Source: Polyangiaceae bacterium | GTDB taxonomy: Bacteria > Myxococcota_A > Polyangia > Polyangiales > Polyangiaceae | Length of the DNA stretch: 15,388 bases | Reading direction: 5' to 3' | Assembly: GCA_025934595.1 (NCBI GenBank) | Contig: JAICXU010000013.1 | Span: forward strand, 1-15,388 | In this document: piece by piece, positions 1 to 6,617 of the stretch | How positions within the stretch are numbered: position 1 is the first letter of the stretch | Layout: the number at the start of each line of letters is the position of its first letter | Notes under the pieces: model-generated | Seen by the model: only the letters and a program-made list of their open reading frames with translations | Databases searched by the model: none | What the model was told of the DNA's origin: nothing | Translations under genes and position numbers: made by a program

Positions 1-30
1 GTCCTCTTTCGTCTTCGGCGCATCGCTCAC
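1..30 (-). CDS. Possible N-terminus of a minus-strand gene leaving the window (partial)
   Basis: Reading the minus strand from position 30, a GTG codon opens a frame with no stop to the window edge, giving MSDAPKTKED. This polar start beginning Met-Ser-Asp is typical of a soluble cytoplasmic protein. It would be divergent from the lipoprotein gene that starts at 161. Only ten codons are visible and no Shine-Dalgarno sequence precedes the GTG, so this may be chance. No function can be given. Confidence 0.3.
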   Translation of the reverse strand, partial: MSDAPKTKED

Positions 31-160
31 GGGTGAAAGATACGCTGACCCCCCCAACCGGTTCCCGAAAAACCGAAACTGGTCGCGAATGCCCCGACAT
101 CTGCTAGAAAGCCTCGCCGCGCAATCGCGAGGGGTCCGCGAGCGGCGAAAGGGAACAGGG
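31..160. promoter_or_regulatory. Upstream region of the first lipoprotein gene, with two hairpins
   Basis: This 130-bp stretch separates the possible minus-strand start at 30 from the lipoprotein start at 161. It contains the perfect palindrome AACCGGTT (56-63), which overlaps a 5-bp hairpin CGGTT/AACCG (59-63 with 71-75). A second hairpin is CCTCGC (112-117) pairing with GCGAGG (127-132), with a 9-nt loop. A GAAAGGG Shine-Dalgarno-like run lies at 147-153, 7 nt before the ATG at 161. I could not place a convincing -35/-10 pair. Confidence 0.35.
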
Positions 161-1537
161 ATGAAGCGCTTTCTCCTCGTGCTTGCCAGCGCGTTCGTTT
201 TGTCGGTCGCGTTCGTCGTTCTTTTGGCCGCGTGTAGCGGCGCGAAAAAGAGCAGCGGCTTCGACGACGGCACGGACGGCAATGATGCGGGTGGCGGCTT
301 TGGAAAGCTCGGCGGCGAGGGCGGCGGCCCCTGCGTGAATCTCCAATGCCAGCAGACGTGCGCGAGCACGTCGATCAGCGGCAGCGTCTTCGATCCTTCG
401 GGACAGACGCCCCTCTACAACGTCATCGTCTACGTTCCGAACACCGACGTGCCGGATTTCACCGACGGCGCCACGTGCGACAAATGCGGAACCGTCGCCG
501 CTTCGCCCGTCGTCTCGGCGCTCACGGACACGAACGGAAAGTTCACGCTGACGAACGCGCCGGACGGCGACAACATCCCGCTCGTCGTGCAAGTCGGAAA
601 GTGGCAGCGCAAGTACACCATCCCGCACGTGAGCTCGTGCGTCGACAATCCGATCGACAAAGAAGTCACGCGCCTCCCGAAAAATTCTTCCGAAGGTCAC
701 TTGCCGAAGATCGCGGTGACGACCGGCGGCTACGACTCGCTCGAATGCTTCATCCGGCGAATCGGCGTCGAAGCGGGCGAGTTCTCGGACGGCGGCGGCT
801 CGGGACGCATTCAGCTTTACGTCGGCGACGGCGGCGGATCGAAGCTCGATAGCTCGACGCCGAGCGCTTATTCTCCGGTCGGCAGCGCGTTTTGGGACAG
901 CGAGTCGAACCTCGCGCAATACGACATGGTCGCGCTCACCTGCGAAGGCGATGAGTACGGCAGCGACAAACCTTCGACCGCGCTCGACGCGATGCGCGAC
1001 TACACGAGAAACGGCGGGCGCGTCTTCGCGACGCATTACCACTACTACTGGTTCAAGAACGAGCCGGAGACCGCGAACATCGCGAACTGGAGCACGTCGG
1101 TGTTTTCGTCGAGCTCGTTCACGGTCGACACGACGTTCCCGAAAGGCGCCGACTTTGCCGATTGGCTCCAAAACGTCGGCGCAACCACCACGAAGGGATC
1201 GATCGATCTCACCGAGGTCGCCGACGACGTCGGCACCCTCAAGGGCACGAGCGCCACGCGATGGATCTACGCGGGCAGCGCGAGCAGCTACTCCACGAAG
1301 TACATGACCTTCAACACGCCGGTCGGGTCGGCCGCCGCGGATCAGTGCGGGCGCGTCGTCTACAGCGACATCCACGTCGCGAACACGAGCTCGCCGTCGA
1401 ACACGGGCAGCACGTCCTTCCCCTCGCTCTGCGACACGAGCCCGCTCACCGCCCAAGAAAAGGCGCTCGAGTTTTTGTTCTTCGACTTGAACGCATGCGT
1501 GCAAGACGACTCGCAGAAGCCGCAGCCGCCGCGCTGA
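161..1537 (+). CDS. Lipoprotein, carboxypeptidase-regulatory-like domain plus ThuA-like region (copy 1)
   Basis: This 458-residue protein is probably a surface lipoprotein of unknown function. The start at 161 is preferred over an in-frame ATG at 89 because it has a GAAAGGG ribosome site and puts the signal peptide at the N-terminus: a hydrophobic stretch ends in lipobox LAAC with lipidated Cys25. A Gly/Asp-rich linker and a Cys cluster follow. Residues about 72-160 look like a carboxypeptidase-regulatory-like beta sandwich, ending in the VVQVGKW strand. The rest alternates strands and helices with a Cys-Glu-Gly motif at Cys261, a GG-x3-ATHYH motif with His292 and His294, and YSDIHV with His405. 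These resemble the glycine-His and final strand-His elements of ThuA-like proteins, which is a fold inference only. The next gene is a clear paralog. The fold call is moderate and no enzymatic activity is claimed. Confidence 0.9.
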   Translation: MKRFLLVLASAFVLSVAFVVLLAACSGAKKSSGFDDGTDGNDAGGGFGKLGGEGGGPCVNLQCQQTCASTSISGSVFDPSGQTPLYNVIVYVPNTDVPDFTDGATCDKCGTVAASPVVSALTDTNGKFTLTNAPDGDNIPLVVQVGKWQRKYTIPHVSSCVDNPIDKEVTRLPKNSSEGHLPKIAVTTGGYDSLECFIRRIGVEAGEFSDGGGSGRIQLYVGDGGGSKLDSSTPSAYSPVGSAFWDSESNLAQYDMVALTCEGDEYGSDKPSTALDAMRDYTRNGGRVFATHYHYYWFKNEPETANIANWSTSVFSSSSFTVDTTFPKGADFADWLQNVGATTTKGSIDLTEVADDVGTLKGTSATRWIYAGSASSYSTKYMTFNTPVGSAAADQCGRVVYSDIHVANTSSPSNTGSTSFPSLCDTSPLTAQEKALEFLFFDLNACVQDDSQKPQPPR

Positions 1538-1589
1538 CCGATTCCATACGTAGCGGAGGCCGGCGCGTCGCGCTGGATCACGCGGGCAC

Positions 1590-1613
1590 CGCTGGATCCG
1601 ATTCGGATCAGCG
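1590..1613 (+). terminator. Stem-loop 53 nt after the first lipoprotein gene, possible terminator
   Basis: CGCTG (1590-1594) pairs with CAGCG (1609-1613) and ATCC (1596-1599) pairs with GGAT (1605-1608). This gives a 9-bp stem with one bulged G and a 5-nt loop. No T-run follows, so it is at best an imperfect intrinsic terminator or an mRNA 3'-end stabiliser. Confidence 0.3.
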
Positions 1614-1645
1614 ATGATTGGCGTGATCTGCGCACCACGTCTCAC

Positions 1646-1665
1646 AAAAAATCGGGGGCCCCGAT
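1646..1665 (-). terminator. Terminator-like hairpin plus T-run on the minus strand
   Basis: Positions 1651-1665 form the odd-length perfect palindrome ATCGGGGGCCCCGAT. On the plus strand it is preceded by a run of A, so read on the minus strand it is a GC-rich 6-bp stem with a 3-nt loop followed directly by five to six T. That is the layout of an intrinsic terminator for transcription running leftwards. No minus-strand protein gene to the right obviously uses it, so it may end an antisense transcript or a small RNA. As double-stranded DNA the dyad could also be an operator. Confidence 0.45.
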
Positions 1666-1800
1666 GGAAAAATTGCGGCTTGACGGCAAGAACGGCACTC
1701 TAAAGGCCATGCGGAATACGTAGGTGCGTGCTTCGAGCTCTGGCTCGAACCCTGCTCTTCTCGCTTCGCGATTCTTGTTTCTTTTGCCCACGCTTTTTTC
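1666..1800 (-). ncRNA. Candidate small RNA on the minus strand (hairpin series before a terminator)
   Basis: Between the two lipoprotein genes, the minus strand shows a succession of hairpins leading into the terminator-like element at 1646-1665. They are TCGC/GCGA around 1761-1771, a perfect 7-bp stem TTCGAGC/GCTCGAA at 1732-1749 with a 4-nt loop, and a weak CTTG/CAAG near 1680-1691. I recognise no known RNA family and see no promoter. The 7-bp stem would be equally stable on the plus strand, where it would lie in the leader of the next lipoprotein gene. This is a speculative call resting mainly on the terminator. Confidence 0.2.
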
Positions 1801-1802
1801 CC

Positions 1803-1806
1803 GGAG
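1803..1806 (+). promoter_or_regulatory. Ribosome binding site of the second lipoprotein gene
   Basis: GGAG lies 9 nt before the ATG at 1816. It is the clearest Shine-Dalgarno match among the genes of this window and fixes that start. Confidence 0.6.
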
Positions 1807-1815
1807 AAAACACCG

Positions 1816-3264
1816 ATGCGATCCAACCATGTGATTCGAGCTAGCGCCGTGATGACGACCTTGCTGGTTGCCGTCGGGTTCGGCACGGCCATCGCGGGTG
1901 CCGGCGGATGCGGATCGGACGACAGCTCGACGTTCGACGGTGGCTCGGACGGCAGCAACACGATCGGCGACGGTCAAGGATTCGGATTCGGAAACGGCGG
2001 CGACAGCGGCGAGCCGTGCACGGGCGGTCTCTGCACGCAGTCGGTCGATTGCTCCGGCAAGGGCACCGGCGACACGACCATCTCCGGCGTCGTCACCGAC
2101 CCCGCCGGCAAGAATCCGCTCTACAACATCCTCGTCTACATCCCGAACTTCCCCGACAAGATCCCCGCGTACACCGACGGCCCGAGCTGCGACGTGTGTG
2201 GCGCTGCGATCCCCGGCGGCGTCGCGTCGTCCGCGGTCACCGACGTCGACGGCAAGTTCCAACTCGCGAAGGTGCCGGTCGGCGCGAACATTCCGGTCGT
2301 CGTGCAAGTCGGAAAATGGCGCCGCACGTACACGTTCGCGAACGTCAACGCGTGCGTCGAGAACGCAGCGCCGTCGAACGACGTCTATCGTCTTCCGAAG
2401 AACTCGACCGAAGGTCACTTGCCGAAGATGGCGATCACGACCGGCGGCGCGGACACGATGGAATGCCTCTTCCGCCGCATGGGCATCGACGACAGCGAGT
2501 TCGTTCCGGGCGGACGCGTGACGCTCTACGGCGGCTTGGACCAGGACGGCACCACGAACAACGTCACGGTCGCCTACGACGCGGCCCACGGCGGCACGAC
2601 CTTCCCGAACGCCCGCGCGTTCTGGAACGACTCGGCACAAGTGAACGCCCAAGACATCATCATCTACTCCTGCGAGGGCGCGGCTTTCGACAGCGACAAG
2701 ACGGCGAGCGGCATTCCGAACACGAACGCGTTCCTCGACAACGGCGGCAAGATGTTCGCGTCGCATTGGCATCGCGGCTTCTTCTCGAAGAGCACCGAGC
2801 TCAACGTGATCGGCACGTGGAAAGACGACAACGATCCCAACGATCCGTCCGAGGGCTCGATCGTCACGAGCTTCCCGAAGGGTGCTGCATTCGCGCAATG
2901 GCTCACGAACCGCGCAGCGACCGACGGACCGAACCAGATCAAGATCCACGCGCCGCGCAACAACGTGAACACCATCGTGGCGCCGGGCACCGAGTGGGTC
3001 TACCTGCCGACAGACCATGTTCCTCAGTTCATCACAGTCGACACACCCGTCGGCGCGAGCGACGACAAGCTTTGCGGCAAAGCGGCGTTCAGCGACTTGC
3101 ACGTCTCGTCGTCGGGCACGGGCGACAAGAACAACGGCAACGCATGGCCCACCGAATGCGCGACCGGCGACCTGACGGCGCAAGAGAAGGCGCTCGAGTT
3201 CCTCTTCTTCGATCTCTCGGCGTGCGTCCAAAACGACAGCAACCCGCCGCCGCCGCCGCGCTGA
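1816..3264 (+). CDS. Lipoprotein, carboxypeptidase-regulatory-like domain plus ThuA-like region (copy 2)
   Basis: This 482-residue protein is a paralog of the preceding lipoprotein. Its signal peptide ends in AGGC, with lipidated Cys32. It is followed by an Asp/Ser/Gly linker and a Cys-rich segment. Blocks shared with copy 1 include PLYN..VY.PN, VVQVGKW, RLPKNS.EGHLPK, TTGG.D..EC, the Cys-Glu-Gly motif (Cys286), NGG..FA.H.H (His317 and His319), FPKGA.FA.WL, TPVG, SDLHV (His429) and the C-terminal block LTAQEKALEFLFFDL. Both proteins end in a Pro-rich tail closing with Arg. The shared motif His residues and two of the Cys positions suggest a conserved site, but no catalysis is established. Synteny points to tandem duplication followed by substantial divergence. 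A GGAG ribosome site supports the start. The preceding gap is 278 bp, so this gene probably has its own promoter. Confidence 0.92.
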   Translation: MRSNHVIRASAVMTTLLVAVGFGTAIAGAGGCGSDDSSTFDGGSDGSNTIGDGQGFGFGNGGDSGEPCTGGLCTQSVDCSGKGTGDTTISGVVTDPAGKNPLYNILVYIPNFPDKIPAYTDGPSCDVCGAAIPGGVASSAVTDVDGKFQLAKVPVGANIPVVVQVGKWRRTYTFANVNACVENAAPSNDVYRLPKNSTEGHLPKMAITTGGADTMECLFRRMGIDDSEFVPGGRVTLYGGLDQDGTTNNVTVAYDAAHGGTTFPNARAFWNDSAQVNAQDIIIYSCEGAAFDSDKTASGIPNTNAFLDNGGKMFASHWHRGFFSKSTELNVIGTWKDDNDPNDPSEGSIVTSFPKGAAFAQWLTNRAATDGPNQIKIHAPRNNVNTIVAPGTEWVYLPTDHVPQFITVDTPVGASDDKLCGKAAFSDLHVSSSGTGDKNNGNAWPTECATGDLTAQEKALEFLFFDLSACVQNDSNPPPPPR

Positions 3265-3303
3265 TTTCTCACGACAGCGTAAAAGCACGGTAGCAGCTGA
3301 AAA

Positions 3304-3333
3304 CGCCTGAATTTTAGGCGAAACCAGCGCTGG
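3304..3333 (+). promoter_or_regulatory. Hairpin and 10-bp palindrome between the second lipoprotein and the protease gene
   Basis: CGCCT (3304-3308) pairs with AGGCG (3316-3320). As plus-strand RNA the stem extends to 7 bp through one G-U and one A-U pair, with a 3-nt loop. Directly after it lies the perfect palindrome CCAGCGCTGG (3324-3333). The hairpin lacks a plus-strand T-run, so it is a weak terminator candidate. The palindrome could be a dimeric-regulator site for the protease gene or could be chance in GC-rich DNA. Confidence 0.3.
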
Positions 3334-3372
3334 CGCTTCGCCGTACTCTGCGCGAAAGTGCGAGGCCGCCCC

Positions 3373-5412
3373 ATGCAGAGACATCATCTGGACGCGCGTC
3401 GGATCGGCGCGCTCGTTTTCGCGGTGACGACCTCGATCGTGCTCGCGGGCGAGGGCCGCGCGTTCGCGATCGATTTCGATCCCGCGGGTAACCTCTCGTT
3501 CGACAAGAACGCGATCGTCACCGAAGGCTTCGAATCGTTCGCGCCCGTCGACGGCCTCACGATCGCGAGCGCCGACGCGACGCACACGGCGCTCGAAGGC
3601 ACGAAGTTCGCGAACGTGAACACGACCCAAAACGAGGTCACGATCCCGCTCACCGTTCCGAAGAGCGACGCGTCGTACCGCGCGCGCTTTTTCGCACGCA
3701 CCAATCGTTTTTTCGCCCAGATCGAGGTCGATTATCCGGCCGACGGGGGCTACCCGACCCAGAGCATCTCGTTTTATCCGACGGGACGCGTGACGAGCGA
3801 CGGTTGGTATGAAATGGAGACGTCGCGCTTTTCCGTGCAGTCTGCACGTTTTTCCGACGTGAAGCTCGTGCTGTTCGCGAGCGGCGCGGACATGGACGCG
3901 TTCGAGCTCGTGCCCGACGGCACCTATCGCGCGCCCACGGCATGCACCATCGCGCGCGATCCGGTGTGCGCGGCCAACGAATATTGCGCGGCAGGATGGT
4001 GTCAGGACGGCGAGTATCAAGTGCCGCCGCTTCCGAGCCAAAGCTATCGCGCCGACATCGTCACGTACTTGCAGGAACGTTTTCAGCTGTTTTTCGGCGG
4101 CGTTTTCTCGCGCGCGAGCACGTTGCCGCTCGCGATCGGCGCGCTCGGCGAAATGCGCAACGCGACCAACGCCTGGACGTTCTGGGACGGCTTCGCGACC
4201 GGGCTTCACAAGCTCCACGATTGGCACACGACGCTCGACGGGCCGGTCGCAATTGCGGGACGCGGCGCATTTCCGATTTGCTTCGTCGAAGGAACGGCGG
4301 ACATCTCCCAAGCGGGCGCGCCGTCGGATCCAGTTCTCGCCGACGTGCTCGTCTCGAGCGTGGGGCCGGACGAAAATTCGGGGCTGGCCCCCGGCGATCG
4401 ACTCGTCGCCGTCGACGGCATGCATCCCATCGCGTGGGCGGAGAGCCTCGACGATCTCGATTGGGGCGCGTGGCACGCCGACGATCCCGGCACGCACGCC
4501 GAATCGGTCGAACGCATGCGGAACTTGATCCGCCGCTTCGCGAAGCAGATCACGCTCGTCAAATGTCACGGAACGACGACGTGCGATGCGCCGGTGACGA
4601 TCGACGTGTCGTCGCTTCCGACGACCGAGCCGAGCATTTATCCGACGTGCGATCATCGTCCCGGGTATCACCTCGCGACGGGCAATCCCGACTCCACGAC
4701 CCACGACGTGAGCGGCGTTTATTACGGCCTGCTCGCCGACTCGAACCAAGGCGCCAACGAAAATCTCTACGGCATGATCTGGGACGACGTCGGATTCGAC
4801 GGCTCGGGATCGAATCCCTATCAAGCGGCGATCGAAGCGTTTCGCGCGAACGCGAACGGCGTCATCCTCGATCACCGCACGGGCAACGGCGGAACGGCGG
4901 ACGCCGCGACCTACCTCACGACTTTGTTCCGCGCCCCCGCGTCGCTTGCCACGTACACGGGAACGGATCTGACGCTCGGCCTCTTGGATCAACCGTTCTC
5001 CACCCAGCTCGGGCAATCGCTCTACGCGCTCTTCTTCGGCGTGCCGGGCTACGGCTACAGCGTCGGCGCGGCCGATGCGCGCACGGGACTGAAGACGGCG
5101 CTGCTTCTCGCGCGCGACGGCAGCGCGAGCGACTGGTTCCCGTACGGCATGCAAGGCAGCCCGAACATCAAGATCTTCGGACGTCAGACCGCCGGCGCAT
5201 TCTCGTCGTACGTACAGTTCGATTACTTCGAAGGGTTCGCGTGGCGCGTCGCGTCCGGAGATCTCGTCCGCGCCGACGGCACCGGGCACCTCGGGCACGC
5301 GGTCGTTCCCGACGCCGACGCCATGATCATTCCCAAGCAATCCGACTTGGTCATCGGCGTCGACACGGCCTACGAAGCCGCCCTCTCCGGGATTCGAACG
5401 GGAACGCCATGA
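3373..5412 (+). CDS. Secreted S41-family-like serine protease with PDZ-like segment
   Basis: This predicted exported protease has 679 residues from the ATG at 3373, which has GAGG 7 nt upstream. An in-frame GTG at 3358 would add five residues. A signal peptide (1-32, ending AFA) leads into a beta-rich N-terminal module and a four-Cys hinge starting at Cys191. A PDZ-like stretch near 320-365 includes GLAPGDRLVAVDG. Then comes a C-terminal-processing-protease-like core from about 446. The core shows VILDHRTGNGG (Asp500, Gly504-Gly507), matching the S41 strand and Gly-rich turn. It also shows GSASDW, where Ser584 aligns with the nucleophile of the usual SAAE/SAGE motif, followed by FGRQTAGA. The Lys used by CtpA-type enzymes is not obvious. 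The last motif is nearer the tricorn/IRBP-like GERTAGA group. The stop overlaps the next start as ATGA. The substrate is unknown. Confidence 0.85.
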   Translation: MQRHHLDARRIGALVFAVTTSIVLAGEGRAFAIDFDPAGNLSFDKNAIVTEGFESFAPVDGLTIASADATHTALEGTKFANVNTTQNEVTIPLTVPKSDASYRARFFARTNRFFAQIEVDYPADGGYPTQSISFYPTGRVTSDGWYEMETSRFSVQSARFSDVKLVLFASGADMDAFELVPDGTYRAPTACTIARDPVCAANEYCAAGWCQDGEYQVPPLPSQSYRADIVTYLQERFQLFFGGVFSRASTLPLAIGALGEMRNATNAWTFWDGFATGLHKLHDWHTTLDGPVAIAGRGAFPICFVEGTADISQAGAPSDPVLADVLVSSVGPDENSGLAPGDRLVAVDGMHPIAWAESLDDLDWGAWHADDPGTHAESVERMRNLIRRFAKQITLVKCHGTTTCDAPVTIDVSSLPTTEPSIYPTCDHRPGYHLATGNPDSTTHDVSGVYYGLLADSNQGANENLYGMIWDDVGFDGSGSNPYQAAIEAFRANANGVILDHRTGNGGTADAATYLTTLFRAPASLATYTGTDLTLGLLDQPFSTQLGQSLYALFFGVPGYGYSVGAADARTGLKTALLLARDGSASDWFPYGMQGSPNIKIFGRQTAGAFSSYVQFDYFEGFAWRVASGDLVRADGTGHLGHAVVPDADAMIIPKQSDLVIGVDTAYEAALSGIRTGTP

Positions 5413-6164
5413 AGCATCAGCTCACAAAACACCTGTTTTTATCGGCTTTCGTGATGATCACGGGAAATCTGATTCTCGCGTGCGACGAAGGCGAGATCCC
5501 CGTGATTCCGAGAGACGCGGGCACGGTGCCGACCGATTCCGGAACGTCGAATCCGAACATCGTGCGAACCGTCGAGACGCGCAATCCGTTCGGCGACACG
5601 GCGATGTCGTCGAACTTGCTCGTCGACGGCGACTTCGAGCTCACGGGTCGCTCCGAGCAAATGCCGTGGGTGGCCTTCACGAACAGCGGGCAAGCGACGC
5701 TGAACTACGCGACCGGCGGACAATGCAAATCGGGCGTGCGCTGCGCGTCGATCGCCGCGGGGACGCAGCTCGTTGGATACTTCGCATCACCGAAGAGCGG
5801 CACCATGACGGGCGCCTTGTGGGTGCGACCTGACAGCGGCAATTGCGACGACGTGCAAGCGCACGTGCTCGATCTCAACGATCAAAACGGCAGCTTCGTC
5901 GCTTCGTTCACCGTCTCCATGCAAGATCCCCAGGGCTGGTGCAGCTTGAAAGCCGACATCCCCAACATGGCGGAGAAGCAGCCCGCGATTTACGTGGCGC
6001 CGATCGACGGCATGCAAGGAAGCGCGCGCATCGATGATGGCGTGGTCCTGCCCGCTCCGAGCACGCAATCGTTCCACGCACGAAGCCAGATTCAACCTTC
6101 GTCGACCGAGCGCACGCGCGTCCGATTCATCGCGGAGTGGATCCGCGCTCACCGCCGATTCTGA
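5409..6164 (+). CDS. Small lipoprotein with jelly-roll/CBM-like domain, coupled to the protease
   Basis: This 251-residue lipoprotein has lipobox ILAC with lipidated Cys25. Its start overlaps the protease stop in ATGA, which indicates translational coupling and a shared function. After a Pro/Thr/Asp linker, residues from about 75 open with NLLVDGDFE, a common beginning of carbohydrate-binding-module-like beta jelly rolls. The region closes with ARIDDGVVL, a typical last strand. The protease N-terminal module has a comparable opening (EGFESF) and closing (DAFELV), so the two may be related beta sandwiches. Asp follows the lipidated Cys, which in Escherichia coli signals inner-membrane retention; whether that holds here is unknown. 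The C-terminal 35 residues are basic and look disordered. It could be a substrate-presenting or cell-envelope-anchoring partner of the protease. Confidence 0.85.
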   Translation: MKHQLTKHLFLSAFVMITGNLILACDEGEIPVIPRDAGTVPTDSGTSNPNIVRTVETRNPFGDTAMSSNLLVDGDFELTGRSEQMPWVAFTNSGQATLNYATGGQCKSGVRCASIAAGTQLVGYFASPKSGTMTGALWVRPDSGNCDDVQAHVLDLNDQNGSFVASFTVSMQDPQGWCSLKADIPNMAEKQPAIYVAPIDGMQGSARIDDGVVLPAPSTQSFHARSQIQPSSTERTRVRFIAEWIRAHRRF

Positions 6165-6185
6165 TTCCGGCGATTCTGATTCAGG
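6156..6185. repeat. 15-bp tandem duplication spanning two convergent stop codons
   Basis: CGATTCTGATTCCGG (6156-6170) is followed immediately by CGATTCTGATTCAGG (6171-6185), matching at 14 of 15 positions. The first copy contains the stop of the upstream lipoprotein (6162-6164). The second contains the stop of the minus-strand gene (6181-6183). That stop exists only because of the single A/C difference. CGCCG and CGGCG arms around the repeat can also form short stems. Confidence 0.7.
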
Positions 6186-6543
6186 CGGCGAGAATTCGTT
6201 CGATCGCTTTCGCGGCGTCGCTCACGCGTCGCACGCGTTTGCCGAGCGACGTGACGACGTACGATTTTCCGGCCGCTTCGATTCGGCACGCGTAAAAATC
6301 CGCGCCTCGCGTGATCGTGTCGAGCGCGTCCGGCTCCGATCCGCTGGCGGTGAGCATCGCGGCGTGCGCGATCTCGTCCATGTCGTAGACGCCGTGCGCC
6401 GTTCCGCCTCCGAAGAGCAGCCCGCCGCGTTCGTCGACGAGCGCCACCGCTTCGATGCCTTCGCGTTCGGCGAGCGCTTCGAAGTAATAAGCCAGGGCCT
6501 CACCGCGCTCCCCACTCCGACGTCGCCTTCGGTTCTGGATCAT
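6181..6543 (-). CDS. Small Roadblock/LC7-like protein
   Basis: This 120-residue cytoplasmic protein has no signal peptide or membrane segment. After a basic N-terminus comes a helix, then the strand-turn-strand VALVDERGGLLFGGG, a helix containing DEIAHAAML, two strands around FYACRIEAAGKSYVVTSLG, and a C-terminal helix with AIERIL. That order and size match the Roadblock/LC7 (MglB-like) fold, whose members regulate small GTPases or act as adaptors. The family assignment is by pattern only. The ATG at 6543 is chosen; a GTG at 6561 would add six residues, and neither has a well-spaced ribosome site. It converges with the lipoprotein gene (16 bp between stops) and diverges from the hydrolase gene at 6618. 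No small GTPase gene is visible nearby, so its partner is not in this window. Confidence 0.7.
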   Translation of the reverse strand: MIQNRRRRRSGERGEALAYYFEALAEREGIEAVALVDERGGLLFGGGTAHGVYDMDEIAHAAMLTASGSEPDALDTITRGADFYACRIEAAGKSYVVTSLGKRVRRVSDAAKAIERILAA

Positions 6544-6617
6544 GGCCTTCGCCAGTAGCACTGTTTTTTGCGGGGGGCCAAGTTGCGTGCGGGCCTCGCT
6601 TTTGCGAGCCTTCGGCG
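6544..6617. promoter_or_regulatory. Divergent upstream region of the Roadblock-like gene and the kinase operon
   Basis: These 74 bp would have to hold promoters for the minus-strand gene and for the six-gene plus-strand operon. A hairpin at 6592-6610 pairs CTCGC with GCGAG across a TTTT loop, extended by GG/CC past a bulged C. It ends 7 nt before the ATG at 6618 and would mask the region where a ribosome binding site should be. No clear Shine-Dalgarno or sigma-70-type promoter was found. Confidence 0.35.

Noticed and set aside
102..110. TGCTAGAAA as an extended -10 box for the first lipoprotein gene
   Set aside because: No -35-like hexamer sits at the right distance and the match is only 4 of 6.
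1620..1640. TGGC...TGC as a sigma-54 promoter
   Set aside because: The GG and GC dinucleotides are 8 rather than 10 bases apart.
104..1645. A 513-codon minus-strand frame opposite the first lipoprotein
   Set aside because: It is an Arg-rich shadow with no domain pattern, exactly opposite a strong coding sequence.
1680..1708. TTGACG followed by TCTAAA as a promoter for the second lipoprotein gene
   Set aside because: The spacer is only 13 bp, too short for a sigma-70-type promoter, and no better -10 lies at 16-18 bp.
1720..1760. tRNA-like T-arm sequence (GGTTCGAGCC on the minus strand)
   Set aside because: The flanking bases do not form a T-stem, and no acceptor, D or anticodon arm can be folded around it.
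1642..5340. A 1232-codon open frame on the minus strand across the second lipoprotein and the protease gene
   Set aside because: It is Arg/Ala/Val-rich and lies opposite two convincing genes with signal peptides and domain motifs. Such long shadows are expected when sense codons are G/C-biased at the third position.
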